From DASSUW01 sp963844205 (GTDB taxonomy: Bacteria; Actinomycetota; Thermoleophilia; Solirubrobacterales; Solirubrobacteraceae): a stretch of DNA of 64,000 nt. Numbering within the stretch: the first letter of the stretch is position 1; every line of letters begins with the position of its first letter. The position numbers and the translations under genes were made by a program. Of this stretch, positions 60,646 through 64,000 are shown piece by piece. The stretch lies in NCBI GenBank assembly GCA_963844205.1, contig CAWJNK010000014.1:558001-622000 (forward strand), given 5' to 3'. The notes beneath the pieces are model-generated. The model did not search any database. It had not been told where the DNA came from and saw only the letters and a program-made list of their open reading frames with translations.

Positions 60646-60915
60646 CTACAGGAAGAACGCGATCAGGCCCGCGACGAGCCCGTAGAAGAAGCACGCCTCG
60701 GTGAGCGCGAAGCCGAGCCACTGGATGCCGGTGATCTCGTCGCGCATCTCGGGCTGGCGGGTCACCGACTCGATGACCTTGCCGAAGATGATGCCGATGC
60801 CGACGCCGGCGCCCACAGCACCGAGCCCGCCGCCGACGCCGAGCGCGATCGCCTTGCCGGCGTCCGCACCATCCTCGGCGGCTGCGAAGACCAGGGTGAG
60901 GAACGTTGAGAACAC
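60646..60915 (-). CDS. atpE: ATP synthase c subunit
   Basis: An 89-residue ring subunit with two transmembrane hairpin helices. The glycine-rich first helix is ALGVGGGLGAVGAGVGIGII, the loop has RQPE, and the ion-binding carboxylate is Glu73 in GFALTEACFFYGLVAGL. The absence of the usual Na-binding set next to this Glu suggests a proton enzyme (inference). An N-terminal stretch of about 18 residues (MFSTFLTLVFAAAEDGADAG) precedes the first helix. Confidence 0.96.
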   Translation of the reverse strand: MFSTFLTLVFAAAEDGADAGKAIALGVGGGLGAVGAGVGIGIIFGKVIESVTRQPEMRDEITGIQWLGFALTEACFFYGLVAGLIAFFL

Positions 60916-60933
60916 GGAACGAGTCTCCTTTGG

Positions 60934-61830
60934 CTAGTGATGCTCGGCGACGGCGCCGCCGAGGTAGATGGCAGTCAGCGTGGCGAAGATGAAGGCCTGA
61001 AGCGTTGCGACCAGGCCGACCTCGAAGAGGAACAGGATGATCCCGAGCGGGAGCGTGACCCACCCGAGCGCTTCGAGGCCGAGCAGCACGGCCAGGCCGC
61101 CGGACATGAAGAGGATGATCAGATGGCCGGCGAGGATGTTGGCGAAGAGACGTACGGAGAGCGAGATGAGCCGCATGAAGTTCGAGAGGAACTCGAGCAC
61201 GAAGATGAACGCGGCCATCGCGCCCGTCACGCCGGACGGGATGAGGCTCTTGAGGTACCCGCCGACGCCCTTCGCCCGGATGCCCTCGACGTTGTAGGAC
61301 ACGAACACGACCAGCGCCAGCACGAGCGGGACCGACAGGTTCGCCGTCGCGGCATAGAGCGCGAAGGCCGGGACCTCGACGCCGAACACCTCGAACGTCT
61401 CGTGTGTGTTGGTCGGCAGCGGGATGTAGCCGATCAGGTTGTTGAACCAGATGAAGAGGAAGATCGTGCCGATGAACGGGAACCACTTGCGCGCCATCTT
61501 GTCGTCGAGGTTCCCGTACGTGATGTTGTCCCGCATCAGCGAGAACAGCGCCTCGACCGCCGTCTGGACCCGGTTCGGGCGCGCCTGCATCTTGCGGGCG
61601 ATCCAGAACATCGTCACGCAGGTCAGGACCGCGGCGATCACCAGGTACATCACGGCCTTGTTGATGTCGAACGGGCCGGGCAGGTTGACCCAGGTGTCGA
61701 GCTTGAACTCGTTCTGGGGCTGGAACTCCTCGTTGTCGCGGCGCGTGAACCCGAAGATCACGACGATCGCGACCAGCGAGAGCAGGTAGAAGCCGAGGAC
61801 TCCGAGCAGGATCTTGCGCCGGGTCGTCAT
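60934..61830 (-). CDS. atpB: ATP synthase a subunit
   Basis: A 298-residue Fo stator channel subunit with five to six transmembrane helices. The essential Arg lies in FMRLISLSVRLFANILAGHL; IPLPTNTHETFEVFG and GLVATLQAFIFATLTAIYLG are also typical. ATG at 61830 (MTTRRKILLGVLGFYLLSLV) overlaps the stop of the upstream AtpI-like gene as ATGA. Confidence 0.96.
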   Translation of the reverse strand: MTTRRKILLGVLGFYLLSLVAIVVIFGFTRRDNEEFQPQNEFKLDTWVNLPGPFDINKAVMYLVIAAVLTCVTMFWIARKMQARPNRVQTAVEALFSLMRDNITYGNLDDKMARKWFPFIGTIFLFIWFNNLIGYIPLPTNTHETFEVFGVEVPAFALYAATANLSVPLVLALVVFVSYNVEGIRAKGVGGYLKSLIPSGVTGAMAAFIFVLEFLSNFMRLISLSVRLFANILAGHLIILFMSGGLAVLLGLEALGWVTLPLGIILFLFEVGLVATLQAFIFATLTAIYLGGAVAEHH

Positions 61831-62246
61831 GGGCGGGCGGACTTCCTCTCCAGAGGGCGAAGGATCAGCGAAGTGGCGAAGTACACGGTGAACGCGGCGA
61901 GCACCGTGATACCCGCCGTGAGCCCGTCTTCTCGCTCGGCGATCAGGCCGACGGCCAGGATGGTAAGGCCGATGAGCCAAGCGCGTAGTACGAGCGACAC
62001 CATGTTGAGCCCGAGCGCCGTCTTGACGTCGCCGGCGCGGGCCGCGCGGCGCTCGATCGCGACCGCGGCGAAGCGCTGCAGGATCCACGCCACGGCCCCG
62101 ACGACGAAGCCGAGGACCGGCGCGCCGAGCAGGATCACGAACGGCGCGGCGAGCACGAGCAGGACGATGTCCAGGTAGCGGACGAAGACGATCGGGTCGA
62201 GCGCGCGCGTCGTCGCGGCTCCCGGATCAGCGGGCACGGTCGGCAT
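61827..62246 (-). CDS. AtpI-like small membrane protein
   Basis: A 139-residue protein with about four transmembrane helices (YLDIVLLVLAAPFVILLGAP, LGFVVGAVAWILQRFAAVAI, NMVSLVLRAWLIGLTILAVG, AGITVLAAFTVYFATSLIL). Its position as first gene of the atp operon and its size match AtpI/UncI-type proteins that assist c-ring assembly, though sequence similarity is not decisive. The ATG at 62246 (MPTVPADPG) is preferred to one at 62276. Confidence 0.7.
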   Translation of the reverse strand: MPTVPADPGAATTRALDPIVFVRYLDIVLLVLAAPFVILLGAPVLGFVVGAVAWILQRFAAVAIERRAARAGDVKTALGLNMVSLVLRAWLIGLTILAVGLIAEREDGLTAGITVLAAFTVYFATSLILRPLERKSARP

Positions 62247-62365
62247 GCGCTCGGTCACGAAAAGTGGACATGGCAAATCGACCGCCCAGCAGCCATCCCC
62301 GCGCGCGTCTGCGGCGGCCAGAACCCTGGCTCCCCCTGGGTCCTGCGGCCTGGGCGGCGGGGCGG

Positions 62366-62395
62366 AGTGTAGCGGGAAATTCGAGTTTGTAACAA
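62366..62395 (-). promoter_or_regulatory. Probable promoter of the atp operon
   Basis: Minus strand TTGTTA (62395-62390), 18-nt spacer, TACACT (62371-62366), about 110 nt upstream of the first gene. The rest of the 163-bp gap to the divergent membrane protein shows no further gene. Confidence 0.5.
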
Positions 62396-62439
62396 CTTTG
62401 TGACACCCCGCTCGAACGGGCGTCGGTTACCGTCCACCG

Positions 62440-63276
62440 ATGGCGGTCGTCGCCCAGACGCAAGGTCGCATCCTCGGATCTACGCGCGTCGGCGTCTGGG
62501 TGCTGTTCGTCCTCGCGCTCGCCAACGGAGTCTTCCTCTACTTCCTGCCCGGCCGCTCGGACACCGACTACGCGTGGGCGATCAAGCCCGCGGTGAACGG
62601 CGCGTTCATCGGCGCCGGGTTCCTCGCCGGCACGATGGCGACCGGGCTCGTCCTGTTCGCGGCGACGCGCTGGCGCTCGCTTCAGACGCTGCCGCCGGCG
62701 CTGTGGGTGCTCGCCACGACGCTGCTGATCGCGACGCTGATCCACACCGAGCGCTTCAAGTGGGACTACCCGCCCACGTACGCGTGGTTGGTCGTCTACG
62801 CGGGCGTGCCGTTCGTGCTGCCGGTGCTTGTGGTGCTCCAGCGGGCGGTCGCGGAGCCGGAGCCGCCCGCCGACCCGGGCCTGCGGGTCGTCCGCATGCT
62901 GTCGGCGGTGCTGGGCGCCGTGCTGGTGATCGGCGCGGCGGCGCTGTTCGTCGCCCCGGTCGAGGTCGGGGAGCACTGGCCGTGGCCGCTGACCCCCCTG
63001 CTCGGGCGCGCCGTGGCCGCGTGGTACGCGATGGTGGGGACGATGCTGCTCTCCTGCACGCTGCAGCTGCGGCGCGCGACGGAGGCGGTCATCCCCTACG
63101 GCACGCTGGCGGCCTGGTGCGTGCTCCTGCTGCTCCTGCCGCTGCTGAACCCGGACGACGTCGACACCGGCGGCGGCGAGTTCGTCGCCTGGCTGGTGCT
63201 CATGTTCGCGCTGCTGGCGCTGGCCGGCCTGGCGCTCGCCCGCTCGCTCCCGCGACTTCGCGACGAGGGGCTCTGA
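62440..63276 (+). CDS. Polytopic membrane protein of unknown function
   Basis: A 278-residue protein with about seven hydrophobic helices: VGVWVLFVLALANGVFLYFL, GAFIGAGFLAGTMATGLVLF, ALWVLATTLLIATLIHTERF, YAWLVVYAGVPFVLPVLVVL and more. I do not recognise the family with certainty. No charged catalytic motif stands out. It is divergent from the atp operon, and its 3' end overlaps the MFS gene by 77 bp on the opposite strand. Confidence 0.7.
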   Translation: MAVVAQTQGRILGSTRVGVWVLFVLALANGVFLYFLPGRSDTDYAWAIKPAVNGAFIGAGFLAGTMATGLVLFAATRWRSLQTLPPALWVLATTLLIATLIHTERFKWDYPPTYAWLVVYAGVPFVLPVLVVLQRAVAEPEPPADPGLRVVRMLSAVLGAVLVIGAAALFVAPVEVGEHWPWPLTPLLGRAVAAWYAMVGTMLLSCTLQLRRATEAVIPYGTLAAWCVLLLLLPLLNPDDVDTGGGEFVAWLVLMFALLALAGLALARSLPRLRDEGL

Positions 63277-64000
63277 TCCCGCGCGGGATGAGCAGGGCGG
63301 CGGCGAACGCGAGCGCGAGCGCGCCGGCGGAGACGAGGAAGGCGAGCACGAACCCCGACTCGGTGGGGAGCCCCGCGGCGCCGATGTGCCCGCCGACGAT
63401 GCTGGCGCTGATCTGAGCGCCCAGCGCGCCGCCGACCGACCGCATGATCGTGTTCATGCCGGTCGCGATGCCGGTCTGCGTCTGCGGGACGGCGTCCACG
63501 ATCAGCGTCGCCATGGCCGCGAAGCTGAGGCCGATGCCGGCGCCGGTGATGACGCTGTTGAGGTAGATGTGCCAGTGGGCGTCGTGCAGTACGGCGAGCT
63601 GGACGAAGCCGAGCGCGACGAGCGCGATCCCGATCAGCACCGGCGTCCGCGATCCGAAGCGCGCCCCGAGCCAGCCCGAGAACGGTCCGGCGAACAGCAT
63701 CACCGCCGAGGACGGGAGCAGGAACAGCCCCGCCTGCGTGACGGTGGCGTCGAAGCCGAAGCCGGCCGCCTCAGGCATCTGCACGAGCTGCGGGACGAGC
63801 AGGAACGAGCCGAACATGCCGAAGCCGACCATCAGCGCGGTGACGTTGGTGGTCCAGACCCCGCGCATGCGCATCATCCGCATGTCCACCAGCGGTTCGG
63901 TCACGCGCAGCTCGTAGTACGCCCAGGCCGCGAGCGTCACGGCCGACAGGGCGAGCAGCGCGAGCACCGGCATTGACCCCCAGCCCCAGCCGTTGCCCTC
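63200..64000 (-). CDS. MFS drug:H+ antiporter (DHA2-type), C-terminal half, cut by window edge
   Basis: The frame is open to the window end (NGWGWGSMPVLALLALSAV precedes the first internal Met), so the 5' half lies outside. Visible are about seven helices of a 14-TM DHA2-type exporter: VWTTNVTALMVGFGMFGSFL, GLFLLPSSAVMLFAGPFSGW, GARFGSRTPVLIGIALVALG, GAGIGLSFAAMATLIVDAVP, TGIATGMNTIMRSVGGALGA. These export drugs or metabolites using the proton gradient. Confidence 0.88.
   Translation of the reverse strand, partial: EGNGWGWGSMPVLALLALSAVTLAAWAYYELRVTEPLVDMRMMRMRGVWTTNVTALMVGFGMFGSFLLVPQLVQMPEAAGFGFDATVTQAGLFLLPSSAVMLFAGPFSGWLGARFGSRTPVLIGIALVALGFVQLAVLHDAHWHIYLNSVITGAGIGLSFAAMATLIVDAVPQTQTGIATGMNTIMRSVGGALGAQISASIVGGHIGAAGLPTESGFVLAFLVSAGALALAFAAALLIPRGIRAPRREVAGASGRAPGRPAPAART

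Overview
The window is very GC-rich and densely packed, with many GTG/TTG starts and many 4-bp start/stop overlaps. Gene content and order (comF, hpf, secA, prfB, ftsE-ftsX, ctpA, rnr, smpB, ssrA; a complete F1Fo ATP synthase operon; an LCP-family wall ligase) point to the chromosome of a high-GC actinobacterium. A Solirubrobacterales/Thermoleophilia-type organism is my best guess, but this is inference because no rRNA gene is present. Most of the window is housekeeping sequence; there is no phage, CRISPR array or intact insertion sequence.

Layout. 1-5.6 kb: the end of a LacI regulator, small secreted proteins, a murein endopeptidase, infA, and two TetR regulators each divergent from a target gene. 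5.7-8.4 kb: a small accessory block (mazF remnant, PadR, cupin, RidA, VOC protein) lying between a short copy of the tmRNA 3' end and the real tmRNA gene. 8.8-10.2 kb: a flavoprotein disulfide reductase. 10.2-11.4 kb: a non-coding patch of dispersed repeats and a decayed transporter end. 11.4-31.6 kb: the conserved smpB/rnr/ctpA/ftsXE/prfB/secA/hpf/comF backbone on the minus strand, interrupted by an M16 peptidase, a 5'-nucleotidase, nadA-nadC, a tocopherol-cyclase-like gene, an EAL-HDOD protein and a methyltransferase. 31.8-43.7 kb: CtaG, a hydrolase, UDP-glucose pyrophosphorylase, two different S-adenosylhomocysteinases, a PLP decarboxylase, a MerR regulator, a ThDP enzyme, an EamA exporter, a LysR regulator and a frameshifted acetyltransferase. 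43.9-53.3 kb: a minus-strand run of aldehyde dehydrogenase, amidohydrolase, sugar-phosphate isomerase, nucleotidyltransferase, UDP-glucose dehydrogenase and LCP ligase. 53.3-64 kb: an M20 peptidase, the atp operon, a membrane protein and the end of an MFS exporter.

The most striking object is a 436-residue intein with LAGLIDADG-type endonuclease motifs inside UDP-glucose 6-dehydrogenase (49627-50934). It splits the active site exactly before the catalytic cysteine, so the enzyme can only be complete after protein splicing. UDP-glucose made by the pyrophosphorylase at 33.5-34.8 kb would be oxidised by this enzyme to UDP-glucuronate, plausibly for a cell-surface glycan attached by the adjacent LCP protein.

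Other notable items: a prfB programmed +1 frameshift site without a clear internal Shine-Dalgarno; ssrA with a predicted 17-residue tag, close to smpB; three families of dispersed repeats, two of them MITE-like; a 12-bp-arm operator palindrome that contains the start codon of a probably leaderless gene; a MerR-type promoter with a 20-bp spacer before ahcY; and broken genes (mazF, EamA end, GNAT).
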